A stretch of DNA of 64,000 bases from Streptomyces griseosporeus (GCF_014656055.1 NZ_BNBR01000004.1:573081-637080), one strand, 5' to 3'. Numbered from the stretch's first letter, positions 34,791-43,847 are shown. The notes: generated by a model from the letters alone, not told the origin. Made by a program: numbers and translations.

Positions 34791-35486
34791 GTGCTGCCAG
34801 GACGGGAACGTAACGGCCGTGCCACCAGGCTTTCGCGCATCCTGGGCACCCGTACCGCCTGGACACCCCTGGGCGACGGCGAGTTCTTCTGCCCGAGCTG
34901 CGGCGGCGACCGCAACTACCAGCGGCTCAGCGGACGCCGGCGGTTCACCCTGCTGGGCGTACCCGTGCTGCCGCGCGGCGAGACCGGGCCCGTCGTCGAG
35001 TGCGCCTCCTGCTGCCGCCACTTCGGGCCCGACGCCCTCGACCACCCCACCACCACCCGCTTCTCCGCGATGCTCCGCGACGCCGTCCACACCGTCGCCC
35101 TCGCCGTCCTGGCCGCGGGCGGCACCTCGTCGCGTACGGCCCTGGAGACGGCCGCGAGCGCCGTGCGCGCCGCGGGCCTCGGGGACTGCACCGAGGACCA
35201 GCTGGCCGCGCTCGTCGAGGCGCTGGCCCAGGACACCGGGCGGGTCCTCGGCGGGCCCTGCGGGGCCGGGCTGGCCATAGAGCTGCACGAGGCCCTGGAC
35301 CCGCTCGCCCCGCACCTCGCGCCCGTCGGACGCGAATCGATTCTCCTGCAGGGCGCCCGGATCGCCCTCGCCGACGGGCCGTACACACCGGCCGAACGGG
35401 AGGCCCTCGCCACCGTCGGCGCGGCCCTCACCATCGACACCGACGACGTCACCCGCCTGCTGGCCGCGGCACGCACGCCGTCGTAG
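34791..35486 (+). CDS. TerB-like protein with an N-terminal zinc ribbon
   Basis: 231 aa. An N-terminal zinc ribbon (FCPSCGGDRNYQ and VECASCCRHFG) precedes a helical TerB-like domain of about 130 residues ending with ARIALADGPYTPAEREALATVGAAL, the acidic helical hairpin typical of the tellurite-resistance TerB/DjlA family. Its role is unknown; no other ter genes are here. The GTG at 34791 is set by GGGAGG six bases upstream. It sits alone between leuA and the MMPL gene. Confidence 0.8.
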   Translation: MLPGRERNGRATRLSRILGTRTAWTPLGDGEFFCPSCGGDRNYQRLSGRRRFTLLGVPVLPRGETGPVVECASCCRHFGPDALDHPTTTRFSAMLRDAVHTVALAVLAAGGTSSRTALETAASAVRAAGLGDCTEDQLAALVEALAQDTGRVLGGPCGAGLAIELHEALDPLAPHLAPVGRESILLQGARIALADGPYTPAEREALATVGAALTIDTDDVTRLLAAARTPS

Positions 35487-35525
35487 CCCGCCCGGCGGCA
35501 CACACCCGGTGGCGGTACTCCCCGG

Positions 35526-35547
35526 CGTTACTCCCCAGGGAGTAACG
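35526..35547. promoter_or_regulatory. palindromic operator candidate upstream of the MMPL gene
   Basis: CGTTACTCCC (35526-35535), CA, GGGAGTAACG (35538-35547): a perfect 10-bp inverted repeat. An extra half-site TACTCCC lies at 35517-35523. A second inverted repeat, GTCTGGA/TCCAGAC with a six-base spacer, lies at 35623-35642, closer to the start codon. One of these may be bound by the response regulator encoded downstream. Confidence 0.6.
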
Positions 35548-35668
35548 TCGTCCTCCGGCCGCCCGCCGCAGTAGCCCCGAACTCGCCCTTCCGCGCGACG
35601 AATCCGCCCCCTCCCGACGGGAGTCTGGAACCGCATCCAGACAACCGTGCCGGAGGGAGGGCCCACTC

Positions 35669-37741
35669 ATGGGGGCCGGACAGAGAACAGGTGGGCGGCG
35701 CCGGGCCGTTCCGTGGGTGATGCTCGCGCTGTGGGTGGGGATCCTCGCGTGCGCGTCGCCGTTCGCCTCGAAACTCGCCGACGTGCAGCACGACCGGGTC
35801 ACCGACTACCTGCCCGCGAGCGCCGACTCCACGCAGGCGGCGAAGCTCCAGGAGAAGCTGCCGGGCGGCCAGACCACCGAACTGGTGCTCGTCTACCACC
35901 GGGACGGCGGCCTCACCCCCGCCGACCGCGCCACCGCCGCACGCCAGGTCACCGAGATCGCCGGCGCCCACGCGCTGACCGGCGGCACCCCGCAGGGCAT
36001 CCCGTCGAAGGACGGCACGACCCTGATGTACCCCGTCGCCAGCAACGAGCCCGGCACCGACGAGAAGAAGCGCGACGCCCTCGTCGACGACGTCCGCGAC
36101 GTCGCCCGCAGCCAGGACGGGCTGACCGTCGAGGTCGGCGGGCCCGGCGCACTCGCCACCGACGCCTCCAAGATCTACCAGTCCCTCGGCGGCCCCCTGC
36201 TCTACACCACGGTCGGCGTCGTCGCCGTCCTGCTCATTCTCATCTACCGCAGCCCCGTGCTGTGGCTGGTGCCGCTGGTCGTCGCCGGGATCGCCGACTA
36301 CCTGTCGACCGGCGTCGCCTACGGCCTGCACCAGGCGTTCGGCACCACCGTCTCCGGGCAGAGCAGCGGCATCATGACGATCCTCGTCTTCGGCGCCGGC
36401 ACCGACTACGCCCTGCTGCTGGTCTCCCGCTACCGCGAGGAGCTACGGCGCCACGAACGGCCGTACGACGCCATGCGGGTGGCGCTGCGCGGCTGCGGGC
36501 CCGCCGTCCTCGCCTCCTCCGGCACCGTCGCCGCCGGACTGCTGTGCCTGCTCGCCGCCGACCTCAACTCCAACCGGGCGATGGGCCCGCTCGGCACCGT
36601 CGGAGTGCTGTGCGCGCTCGCCGCCATGCTCACCCTGCTGCCCGCCCTGCTCGTCCTGTTCGGCCGCCGCGTCTTCTGGCCGCTGGTACCGGCCTACGGC
36701 AGCACGCCCAAGGTCCGCCGCTCCCTGTTCGCGGCGATGGGCAGCTCCGCCGGGCGGCGCCCGCGCACCGTCCTGCTCGGCGGTGTCCTCCTCCTCGGCG
36801 CGCTCGCCCTGGGCGCGCTCAACCTGCCCGGCGCGGTCAAGCAGCAGGACACCTTCGTCGACAAGCCCGAGTCCGTCGCCGCGCTGGAGACACTCGCCCG
36901 CGCCTACCCGGAGCACTCCGCGCAGCCCATCGACGTCCTCACCCCGGCGGGCGGCGCCGACACCGCCCTCACCACGATCCGCGGCGTCGACGGCGTGGAC
37001 GACGCCCGCATCACGCGCACCGGCGGCGGCTGGACCGAGATCTCCGTCACCGCCTCCGCGCCGCCGCAGACCCCGGCCGAGACCCGCACCATCGAGCGGC
37101 TGCGGGACGAGCTGAAGGACTCCTACGTCGGCGGGCCCAGCGCCCAGCAGATCGACCTGAAGGACACCAACGCCCGCGACCGGCTCATCGTCGTCCCCCT
37201 CGTGCTGCTGTCGGTGCTGCTCATCCTCGTCGCCCTGCTGCGCTCGCTCGTCGCCCCGCTGATCCTCACCTTCGCCGTGGTCGCCGTGTGGGGCGCGGCA
37301 CTGGGCCTCGGCGGGCTGGTGTTCGGGCCGCTGTTCGGCTTCGAGGGCACCGATCCGGGACTCGGCCTGCTGTCCTTCGTCTTCCTCGTCGCCCTCGGCG
37401 TCGACTACGGCATCTTCCTCATGCACCGGATGCGGGAGGAGTCCCTGCGGGGCGCCGAACCGTCCGCCGCCGCGCTGACCGCGCTGCGCACGACCGGCGG
37501 GGTCATCGCCTCCGCCGGGCTGGTGCTCGCGGCCACCTTCGCGGTGCTGATGAACATGGGCCTGGTGCAGCTCGTGGAACTCGGGTTCGTGATCTCCGTC
37601 GGAGTGCTGCTGGACACCTTCCTGGTCCGCACCTACCTGGTGACCAGCGCCGCCGTGGCCCTGGGCCGCACGGTGTGGTGGCCGGGACGGCTCTCCCGGG
37701 CACCGGAGACCGAAACCCCGCGGGTGCCCGAGCCGGTCTGA
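35669..37741 (+). CDS. MMPL/RND-family membrane transporter
   Basis: 690 aa, two repeats of an MMPL transporter. An N-terminal helix is followed by a large extracytoplasmic domain, then helices in two bundles; the motif VFGAGTDYALLLVSRYREELRR and its counterpart ALGVDYGIFLMHRMREESLRG carry the proton-relay Asp-Tyr pairs. In actinobacteria such proteins export lipids or drugs. The ATG has GGAGGGAGGG upstream. The histidine kinase gene starts 36 bases after the stop, so transporter and two-component system form one operon. Confidence 0.9.
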   Translation: MGAGQRTGGRRRAVPWVMLALWVGILACASPFASKLADVQHDRVTDYLPASADSTQAAKLQEKLPGGQTTELVLVYHRDGGLTPADRATAARQVTEIAGAHALTGGTPQGIPSKDGTTLMYPVASNEPGTDEKKRDALVDDVRDVARSQDGLTVEVGGPGALATDASKIYQSLGGPLLYTTVGVVAVLLILIYRSPVLWLVPLVVAGIADYLSTGVAYGLHQAFGTTVSGQSSGIMTILVFGAGTDYALLLVSRYREELRRHERPYDAMRVALRGCGPAVLASSGTVAAGLLCLLAADLNSNRAMGPLGTVGVLCALAAMLTLLPALLVLFGRRVFWPLVPAYGSTPKVRRSLFAAMGSSAGRRPRTVLLGGVLLLGALALGALNLPGAVKQQDTFVDKPESVAALETLARAYPEHSAQPIDVLTPAGGADTALTTIRGVDGVDDARITRTGGGWTEISVTASAPPQTPAETRTIERLRDELKDSYVGGPSAQQIDLKDTNARDRLIVVPLVLLSVLLILVALLRSLVAPLILTFAVVAVWGAALGLGGLVFGPLFGFEGTDPGLGLLSFVFLVALGVDYGIFLMHRMREESLRGAEPSAAALTALRTTGGVIASAGLVLAATFAVLMNMGLVQLVELGFVISVGVLLDTFLVRTYLVTSAAVALGRTVWWPGRLSRAPETETPRVPEPV

Positions 37742-37777
37742 GGCAGGATGAGGCGCGGAGAGAGGAAGGGAGGAGCC

Positions 37778-38989
37778 GTGACCACGGATGGCACCGTCGC
37801 CGAACGGGTCCTGCGCGTCGTCCACGGCACACCCGGCACCGGCCGGGCGCCGCGCCCCTCCTCCCTCCGCGCCGACGCCCTGCTCGCCGCGGCCGCCGCC
37901 CTCCTCGCCGTCGTCCTCGGACTGCTCATGCACGACGGACGCCGCGAGGACGCGCTCGGCTGGTCCCTGCTGCTCGCCGCCCACGTCCCGCTCGTGTGGC
38001 GGCGACGACGGCCGCTGGCCGTCCTCTTCGCGGTGGCCTGCTGCGCCACCCCGTACCACGCCCTCGAATACACCCACAGCGCCGCCACCCCGGCGACCGT
38101 GATCGCCCTCTACACGGTCGCGGTGAGCGGCAGCGCCCGCCGCTCCCTGTACACCGGCCTGACGGTCATCGGCCTCACCGTCGTCGTCAACGCCAGTGTG
38201 AACCCGCAGCGCATCGGCGAGATCCTGCGGATCTCCGGCTGGATCGCCGCCGTCCTGCTGTTCGGCAGCTACGTCCGCGTCCACCGCGAGTACGTGGCCG
38301 CCGCCCTCGAACGCGCCGCACGCGCGGAGCGCACCCGCGAGGAGGAGGCCCGCCGCCGTGTCGCCGAGGAACGCCTGCGCATCGCCCGCGACCTGCACGA
38401 CCTGCTCGCCCACAGCATCACCCTGATCGGCGTGCAGACCTCGGTCGCCGCGCATGTGCTGAACGCCGACCCCGAGCGGCTGGACCGGGCCGCCGTCGCC
38501 AAGGCCCTCGACGAGATCGCCGAGACCTGCCGCAGCGCGCGCGGTGAGCTGCGGACGACGCTGGAGGTGCTGCGCGACCAGGGGACCGGCGAGGTCCGGG
38601 GCCCGCTGCCCGGCCTGCACGGGCTGGCCGACCTGGCCGAGGCGGCCCGGGTGGCGGGCGCCGGGGTCGAGCTGGCGGTGACGGCCGGCGAGGTGCCGCC
38701 CGCGGTGGGCGCCGCCGCCTACCGCATCGTGCAGGAGGCGCTCACCAACGCCGTACGGCACGGCGGGCGGGACGACCTGACGGTGCGGGTGCGGGTGCAC
38801 CGCGACGGGGCCGCCCTGCGGGTGCGGGTGACCGACGACGGCGCCGGCACCGGCGCCGGCACCCCGGGCTTCGGCCTCGTCGGCATGCGGGAGCGGGCCC
38901 GCAGCGTCGGCGGCACGCTGGAGGCGGGCCCGCTGCCCGGCCGGGGCTTCGAAGTGACCGCCGTACTGCCGCTGGAGGGAGCCGCGTGA
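37778..38989 (+). CDS. NarL-type sensor histidine kinase
   Basis: 403 aa. The N-terminus has about four membrane helices with little outside the membrane, then a dimerisation/phosphoacceptor helix (RLRIARDLHDLLAHSITLIGVQ, H in the HDLLAH box) and a HATPase domain (EALTNAVRHGG, TDDGAGTGAGTPGFGLVGMRERARSVGG). It autophosphorylates and passes phosphate to the response regulator encoded next. The GTG at 37778 lies within a strong GGGAGGAG site. Such few-loop sensors often detect membrane stress or antibiotics. Confidence 0.9.
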   Translation: MTTDGTVAERVLRVVHGTPGTGRAPRPSSLRADALLAAAAALLAVVLGLLMHDGRREDALGWSLLLAAHVPLVWRRRRPLAVLFAVACCATPYHALEYTHSAATPATVIALYTVAVSGSARRSLYTGLTVIGLTVVVNASVNPQRIGEILRISGWIAAVLLFGSYVRVHREYVAAALERAARAERTREEEARRRVAEERLRIARDLHDLLAHSITLIGVQTSVAAHVLNADPERLDRAAVAKALDEIAETCRSARGELRTTLEVLRDQGTGEVRGPLPGLHGLADLAEAARVAGAGVELAVTAGEVPPAVGAAAYRIVQEALTNAVRHGGRDDLTVRVRVHRDGAALRVRVTDDGAGTGAGTPGFGLVGMRERARSVGGTLEAGPLPGRGFEVTAVLPLEGAA

Positions 38990-39020
38990 CCGCCGTACCG
39001 CCGCCGCTGGAGGGAGCCGC
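38954..39020 (+). repeat. tandem duplication at the kinase/response-regulator junction
   Basis: Two near-identical units, 38954-38985 (32 bases) and 38986-39020 (35 bases), each run from GTGACCGCCGTAC to CTGGAGGGAGCCGC. The second adds three bases (CGCCGCCG instead of TGCCG). The first encodes the end of the kinase; the second is noncoding and carries the ribosome-binding site of the response regulator. Confidence 0.9.
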
Positions 39021-39686
39021 GTGACCGTCCGTGTCCTGCTCGCCGACGACCAGACCCTGGTCCGGGCCGCGTTCGCCATGCTCGTCGAGTCCGCCCCCGA
39101 CATGGAGGTGGTGGGGCAGGCGGCGACCGGGCGGGAGGCGGTCGAGCTGGCCCGCCGCGAGCGCGCCGACCTGATCGTGATGGACATCCGCATGCCCGAT
39201 CTGGACGGCATCGAGGCGACGCGGGTCATCGCCGCGGACGAGGACCTGGCCGGGGTGAAGGTCCTCGTGCTGACGACGTACGACACCGACGAGCACATCG
39301 TCGACGCGCTGCGCGCGGGCGCGTCCGGCTTCCTGGTGAAGGACACCCGCCCGGCCGACCTGCTCGACGCGATCCGCACGGTCGCCGCGGGGGAGGCGCT
39401 GCTGTCGCCCGGCCCGACGGCCCGTCTGATCGCCCGTTTCCTGCGCAACCCCGCGCCCCTGCCGTCGGCCGGCGGTCCCGAGTGCCTGTCCGACCGCGAG
39501 CGCGAGGTGCTGACCCTCGTCGCCCGCGGCCTGAACAACACGGAGATCGCCGAGGCCCTCGGCCTGAGCCCGCTCACCGCGAAGACCCACGTCAGCCGCA
39601 TCATGGGCAAGGTCGGCGCCCGGGACCGGGCCCAACTGGTCATCGTGGCCTACGAGTCGGGGCTGGTGTCGCCGGGGGCGGTGTGA
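39021..39686 (+). CDS. LuxR/NarL-type response regulator
   Basis: 221 aa. Receiver domain with the acidic pair (LLADDQ), phosphoacceptor Asp in LIVMDIRMPDLDG and Lys in LVKDTRPADLL. The C-terminal LuxR-type HTH reads LSDREREVLTLVARGLNNTE and the conserved recognition helix continues after it. It is the partner of the kinase just upstream and most likely controls the MMPL operon. GTG start with GGAGGGAG nine bases before. Its 3' end faces the MFS gene across 28 bases. Confidence 0.93.
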   Translation: MTVRVLLADDQTLVRAAFAMLVESAPDMEVVGQAATGREAVELARRERADLIVMDIRMPDLDGIEATRVIAADEDLAGVKVLVLTTYDTDEHIVDALRAGASGFLVKDTRPADLLDAIRTVAAGEALLSPGPTARLIARFLRNPAPLPSAGGPECLSDREREVLTLVARGLNNTEIAEALGLSPLTAKTHVSRIMGKVGARDRAQLVIVAYESGLVSPGAV

Positions 39687-39714
39687 GGCGGGGTGCTCCG
39701 GCCGGGCCCGCGGG

Positions 39715-41166
39715 CTACTTCGCGGGGCGCCGCAGGAACAGGGCGGCCGTGAGCGCGGTGACCAGGACCAGGGCCGTGTCGACGGCGACGGCGGCGCGGA
39801 TGCCGTGCAGGATCCCGGTGACGGTGGTGCCGGTCATCGCGCCGGTCGCGACGGCACTCATGACGGGTGTGCCCATGGTGATGCCGATCTGCTGGCTCAT
39901 GGTGGCCAGGCCGGTCGCCATGCCCTGTTCGTGGTCGGGCAGGCCGCTGGTGGCGGTCACCATGAACCCGACGATGAGGAGCATGTTGCCGACGCCGCCG
40001 ACGAAGGTCGCGGGCAGCAGCAGGGCCAGGCTGTCACGGTCGGTGCCCAGCCCCAGCAGGGCGGCCGTGGCGGCGGCCTGCACCAGGGCGCCGGTGACCA
40101 GGGCGGCGCGGGTGCCGGTACGGGCGATGACCCTGGGGGCGAGGGTGCCGCCCAGGACGGTGCCCAGGCCCAGGACGCCGAAGGACAGCCCGGCCGCGAG
40201 CGCGGAGAAGCCCAGGACCTGCTGGAGGTAGAGGGTCAGCAGGAAGACCAGCGAGGTCTCGGTGACGAAGGCGAGGACGCCGGCGATGTTCCCCCAGGCG
40301 ACGGTGCGCCGGGCCAGCACGGTGACCGGAACGAGGGGGGCGCTGCCGGCCCGCTCGACGAAGTAGAACACCACCAGCAGGACCACACCCGCGGCCAGCA
40401 CGGTCAGCGCGGCCGGCTCGGACCAGCCGTGCTCGCCGGCCCGGCTGAAGCCGTACACCACCGCCAGCAGGCCCAGGGTGACCGACAGGGCGCCGGGCAG
40501 GTCCAGGCGGGGACGGACCCGGGGGCGGGACTCGGCCAGCACCATCGGTGCGACGACCAGGACGGCCGCGGCCACGGGCACGTTGATCAGGAACGACCAC
40601 CGCCAGGACAGCAGGTCCGTCAGGACGCCGCCGAGGATCGCGCCGGTGGTGAAACCGGCCGACATCAGCGCCCCGTTGAGGCCCAGGGCCCGCTCCCGCA
40701 GGGGGCCCACGGGGAAGGACGTGGTCAGCAGGGACAGCCCGGCCGGGGTGACCGCGGCGGTGGCCAGTCCTTGCAGGACGCGGGCGGCGATCAGCACCTC
40801 CGGGCCGGTGGCCAGACCGCCCGCCAGGGACGCGGCGCCCAGGACGGCCAGGCCGCCCAGGAACAGCCGGCGGCGGCCGAACAGGTCCGCGACCCGGCCG
40901 AACAGCAGGGTGAACCCGGCCGCGCACAGCGCGAACGCGGTCGCGATCCACTGCAGGTCCGCCAGCGAGAAGCCCAGCCCCTCACCGATCACCGGCAACG
41001 CCACGTTCAGGATGGAGAAGTCCACCGCCAGCATGAACTGCGCGACCAGCAGCACCACCAGCGTCAGCCGCATCCGCGGCGTCAACCGGTGCGGTGCGGC
41101 CTCCTCCCGCGCACCGGCCGGCCCGGCGGCGACCGTTCCCTCCGACACACCGTCCACAACAGACAT
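39715..41166 (-). CDS. DHA2-type (EmrB/QacA) MFS drug exporter
   Basis: 483 aa with about 14 membrane helices. Family marks: LVAQFMLAVDFSILNVALP in the first helix, GRVADLFGRRRLFLGG between helices 2 and 3, and GLSLLTTSFPVGPLRERALGLNGA in the fifth-helix region. DHA2 proteins expel hydrophobic drugs with protons. The ATG at 41166 has GGAAGGGAA five bases upstream. It is divergent from a MmyB-like regulator, which probably controls it. Confidence 0.9.
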   Translation of the reverse strand: MSVVDGVSEGTVAAGPAGAREEAAPHRLTPRMRLTLVVLLVAQFMLAVDFSILNVALPVIGEGLGFSLADLQWIATAFALCAAGFTLLFGRVADLFGRRRLFLGGLAVLGAASLAGGLATGPEVLIAARVLQGLATAAVTPAGLSLLTTSFPVGPLRERALGLNGALMSAGFTTGAILGGVLTDLLSWRWSFLINVPVAAAVLVVAPMVLAESRPRVRPRLDLPGALSVTLGLLAVVYGFSRAGEHGWSEPAALTVLAAGVVLLVVFYFVERAGSAPLVPVTVLARRTVAWGNIAGVLAFVTETSLVFLLTLYLQQVLGFSALAAGLSFGVLGLGTVLGGTLAPRVIARTGTRAALVTGALVQAAATAALLGLGTDRDSLALLLPATFVGGVGNMLLIVGFMVTATSGLPDHEQGMATGLATMSQQIGITMGTPVMSAVATGAMTGTTVTGILHGIRAAVAVDTALVLVTALTAALFLRRPAK

Positions 41167-41231
41167 GAGATTCCCTTCCGAGTCCCGTCGAGAGGCTTCG
41201 ACGGAAGGAATCCTGCGACCGCCGCGGCGAC

Positions 41232-41286
41232 CTACCCAGTCCCCGAAACGCACCCTTCACCCGCTGACGGGGCGCCGCTTGGGTAG
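41232..41286. promoter_or_regulatory. inverted-repeat half-sites between exporter and MmyB regulator
   Basis: CTACCCA (41232-41238) and TGGGTAG (41280-41286) are exact inverses, 41 bases apart, in the 228-base divergent gap. They may be two binding sites of the adjacent regulator. The rest of the gap shows no further structure. Chance occurrence is not excluded. Confidence 0.3.
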
Positions 41287-41394
41287 TCAGAACAGGACCA
41301 CCCGGCGCGGGAAGCAGCGGCCCCCCTGCGCCCGTTGCACCGAAGGCACGGGTACATGTCACCGCAGCACGGGATCACCGGAAGGGCCGCCGCC

Positions 41395-42282
41395 ATGCCT
41401 GACTTCTCCGAACTGAGCGACTTCCTGCGCAGCCGCCGGGCCGCCCTGACCCCCGAGGAGATCGGGCTGCCGCAGTTCGCGGAGCGACGCCGGGTGCCGG
41501 GGCTGCGCCGCGAGGAGGTGGCGCTGGCGGCAGGACTGAGCGTCACCCACTACACCCGGCTGGAACAGGGCCGGATCAACCACGTCTCCGACTCCGTCCT
41601 CGACGCGATCGCCCGCACCCTGCGCCTGACCCCCGACGAGTACGGCCACCTCATGGACCTCGCCCGGCCGGAGACGGTCACCGCCCGCCGGGCCCGGCTC
41701 CCGCGCGCCGAGAGCGCCGAGCCGGGGGTGCGCCAGCTCATCGACACGTTCACGGACACCCCCGCCCTGGTCCTGGACCGCCGCAACGACGTCCTCGCCT
41801 GGAACGCGATGGGCCATCTGCTGCTGGGCATGCACCTGGACGCCGACGCCCCCGACCACCCCGCGCGCCGCCCCAACCTGACCCGGATGCTCTTCCTGGA
41901 CGAGCGCACCCGCGCCCTCTACCCGCACTGGCAGGAGGAGGCCACCCTCGCGGTCGCCTCGCTGCGGCTCGTCGCCGGCCGCTACCCGCACGACAAGCAG
42001 CTCGCCGAGCTGGTCGGCGAACTCATCATGAACAGCGAGGAGTTCGCCGAACGCTGGGCCCGGCACCCGGTGCGCACCTGTGTCGCCGGCGTCAAGGAGA
42101 TCGAGCACCCCCTGGTCGGCTCCATGGAGCTGTCCTTCCAGAGCCTGCTGGTCCCCGGCGAGTCCGGCCAGCGCGTGATCGCCTACACCGCCAGGGTCGG
42201 CACGGAGTCGGAGGCGGCGTTGCGGCTGCTCGCCTCCACGATCCGCGTGCCGAACACCGACCTGCCCATGTCCGTCGACTGA
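41395..42282 (+). CDS. MmyB-like XRE-family regulator
   Basis: 295 aa. HTH region (VPGLRREEVALAAGLSVTHYTRLEQGR) and MmyB-like ligand domain (VLAWNAMGHLLLGMH, RPNLTRMLFLDERTRALYPHW). It has the same layout as the regulator at 27982 but only moderate identity. The ATG at 41395 was chosen because MPDFSELSDFLRSRR is the usual N-terminus; an upstream ATG at 41335 would add 20 residues of low-complexity sequence. It probably senses a ligand and controls the divergent DHA2 exporter. Confidence 0.88.
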   Translation: MPDFSELSDFLRSRRAALTPEEIGLPQFAERRRVPGLRREEVALAAGLSVTHYTRLEQGRINHVSDSVLDAIARTLRLTPDEYGHLMDLARPETVTARRARLPRAESAEPGVRQLIDTFTDTPALVLDRRNDVLAWNAMGHLLLGMHLDADAPDHPARRPNLTRMLFLDERTRALYPHWQEEATLAVASLRLVAGRYPHDKQLAELVGELIMNSEEFAERWARHPVRTCVAGVKEIEHPLVGSMELSFQSLLVPGESGQRVIAYTARVGTESEAALRLLASTIRVPNTDLPMSVD

Positions 42283-42336
42283 CACAGTCAGAGAGCTGCC
42301 GGTCGCGCGGCTTTCAGGTGCCGATCCCCCCGCCGC

Positions 42337-43314
42337 TCAGGGAAGGGTCTTCTCGTACTCCTTGTCCCGGTCGGAGTCGTAGACGAGCTTGCCCGCCGCG
42401 TCGTAGCCCTTGACGTGCGGTGCCTTCGTGACCTGCTGGTGCAGCGTGCCGGACGCCACGAACCAGCCGTGGTCCAGCACCGCCTCGGCACTGCTGTCGC
42501 CGTAGGAGACGGTCACCCGGGCCACCGACGGCTGTACCGTGCCGACGATCCCCCAGCGGAAAGGCAGCTTCCAGTTGCCCTTGTCGAGGAAGGACTGCTG
42601 GTAGAGCTTGCCGCTGTTGATGTCCGGGTACACCGGGTGGGCCGCGTCCCCGGCCGTGCCGCCGACGCTGGTGTTCAGGCCCGGCTGCCCGTCGCGGATC
42701 GTGCAGATCAACCGGGTCTGCTGCGGCCGCTCCTTGACGGCGACGACATGGATGCCGTCACCGGGGGCGTTGGTGTCGCCGGTGCTGCGCATCGCCAGGA
42801 TGATCCGGTACTCCGAGGCCCGGCCCAGGCCGCCCGTGCTGCGCGAGGGACTGTTCTTCGGCAGCGACTTGATCCTGTCCGCGTCGAAGGCGAGGCACTG
42901 CTCCAGCCCCCGCGTGGCCTGCGCGAAGCTGATGCCGTCCAGCAACTGACCCGGTGTGGCGGGCCGTTCCGGTCCGGACGGCGACGGCGCCGCCGGGGAG
43001 CCGGTGGACGCCTGGCCGTGCGGTGCGGTCGCCGACGGCCGGGGCGCGGCCGTGTCCGAGCCGCCCCTTCCGTCACCGCCCAGCGCGTACGCCCCCACCG
43101 GCAGCGCCGCCAGCACCGCGACCACCGCGCCGGCCGCCGCCGCGCGCCGCCGCCGCTCCAGCACGCCCCGCCGCCGGATCGCCGGATACGGCGCCGGCGA
43201 CGGCCGGATCGTGTACGCGTCCTCGGCGAGCAGCTCGCGCATGCGCTCCTCGAAGCCGCCCCGCGCGTCCTGCGTGCCGCGCTCGTCCCGTCCGTCCCGT
43301 CCGCTGTCGTTCAC
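42337..43314 (-). CDS. hypothetical membrane protein coupled to a sigma factor gene
   Basis: 325 aa. Residues 1-50 are charged and probably cytoplasmic (FEERMRELLAEDAYTIRPSPAP), one hydrophobic helix follows (AAAAGAVVAVLAALPVGAYAL), then a Ser/Pro/Thr-rich linker and an outer domain of about 200 residues with two cysteines. The layout is that of a regulator anchored beside an ECF sigma factor, but no zinc anti-sigma (ZAS) motif is visible. Its GTG overlaps the sigma gene stop by four bases. It may act as an anti-sigma factor or as the sigma factor's target. Confidence 0.7.
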   Translation of the reverse strand: MNDSGRDGRDERGTQDARGGFEERMRELLAEDAYTIRPSPAPYPAIRRRGVLERRRRAAAAGAVVAVLAALPVGAYALGGDGRGGSDTAAPRPSATAPHGQASTGSPAAPSPSGPERPATPGQLLDGISFAQATRGLEQCLAFDADRIKSLPKNSPSRSTGGLGRASEYRIILAMRSTGDTNAPGDGIHVVAVKERPQQTRLICTIRDGQPGLNTSVGGTAGDAAHPVYPDINSGKLYQQSFLDKGNWKLPFRWGIVGTVQPSVARVTVSYGDSSAEAVLDHGWFVASGTLHQQVTKAPHVKGYDAAGKLVYDSDRDKEYEKTLP

Positions 43315-43847
43315 CTGCCGCCTCCCTGCCCGCCTGCCACGGCCCCGCCCGCCAGCTGGACGAGCCCCGGATACGTACGCAACTTCGCCAGCCCCTTCGA
43401 GGCCTGGCTCTTGACCGTCCCCGGCGAGCAGCCGAGCGTGTCGGCCACCTCCGCCTCCGACAGGTCCTCCCAGTACCGCAGCACCACCACCGCGCGCTGC
43501 CGCGGCGGCAGTCCCGCCAGCGCCGTCATCAGCGCGCCCCGCTCGTCCGCCCAGGACGCCGCCTCGTCCCGCCCCGCCACCTCCGGGGGCGCCGCGGTCA
43601 GCGCCTCCGTGACGCGCCGCTTGCGGAAGCGGTCGCTGTTGCAGCTGACCAGCATCCGGCGCACGTACGCCTCCGGGTTGTCGGCCCGCGCCACCCGCCG
43701 CCACGACCGGAACGCCTTCGCCAGCGCCGTCTGTGTCAGATCCTCGGCGTGGTGGGCGTCGCCCGTGAGCAGATAGGCGGTCCGCACCAGGTGCGACCAG
43801 CGCGCCCGGACGAATTCCTGGAACCGCTCCTCTAGTTCGGCCTGCAT
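43311..43847 (-). CDS. SigE-family ECF RNA polymerase sigma factor
   Basis: 178 aa. Region 2 contains YLLTGDAHHAEDLTQTALAKAFRSW and region 4 contains LPPRQRAVVVLRYWEDLSEAEVADTLGCSPGTVKSQ. This spacing and the DLTQTAL variant belong to the 'SigE family' of actinobacterial ECF factors (TIGR02983-like). It directs polymerase to its own regulon. It is translationally coupled to the membrane protein gene that follows. Position 43848-43927 separates it from the divergent phosphatase. Confidence 0.9.
   Translation of the reverse strand: MQAELEERFQEFVRARWSHLVRTAYLLTGDAHHAEDLTQTALAKAFRSWRRVARADNPEAYVRRMLVSCNSDRFRKRRVTEALTAAPPEVAGRDEAASWADERGALMTALAGLPPRQRAVVVLRYWEDLSEAEVADTLGCSPGTVKSQASKGLAKLRTYPGLVQLAGGAVAGGQGGGR

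Noticed and set aside
36443..39643. A 1066-codon minus-strand frame opposite the MMPL, kinase and regulator genes
   Set aside because: Low-complexity Gly/Asp/Glu/Gln sequence produced by reading GC-rich genes backwards; the plus-strand genes have full domain sets.
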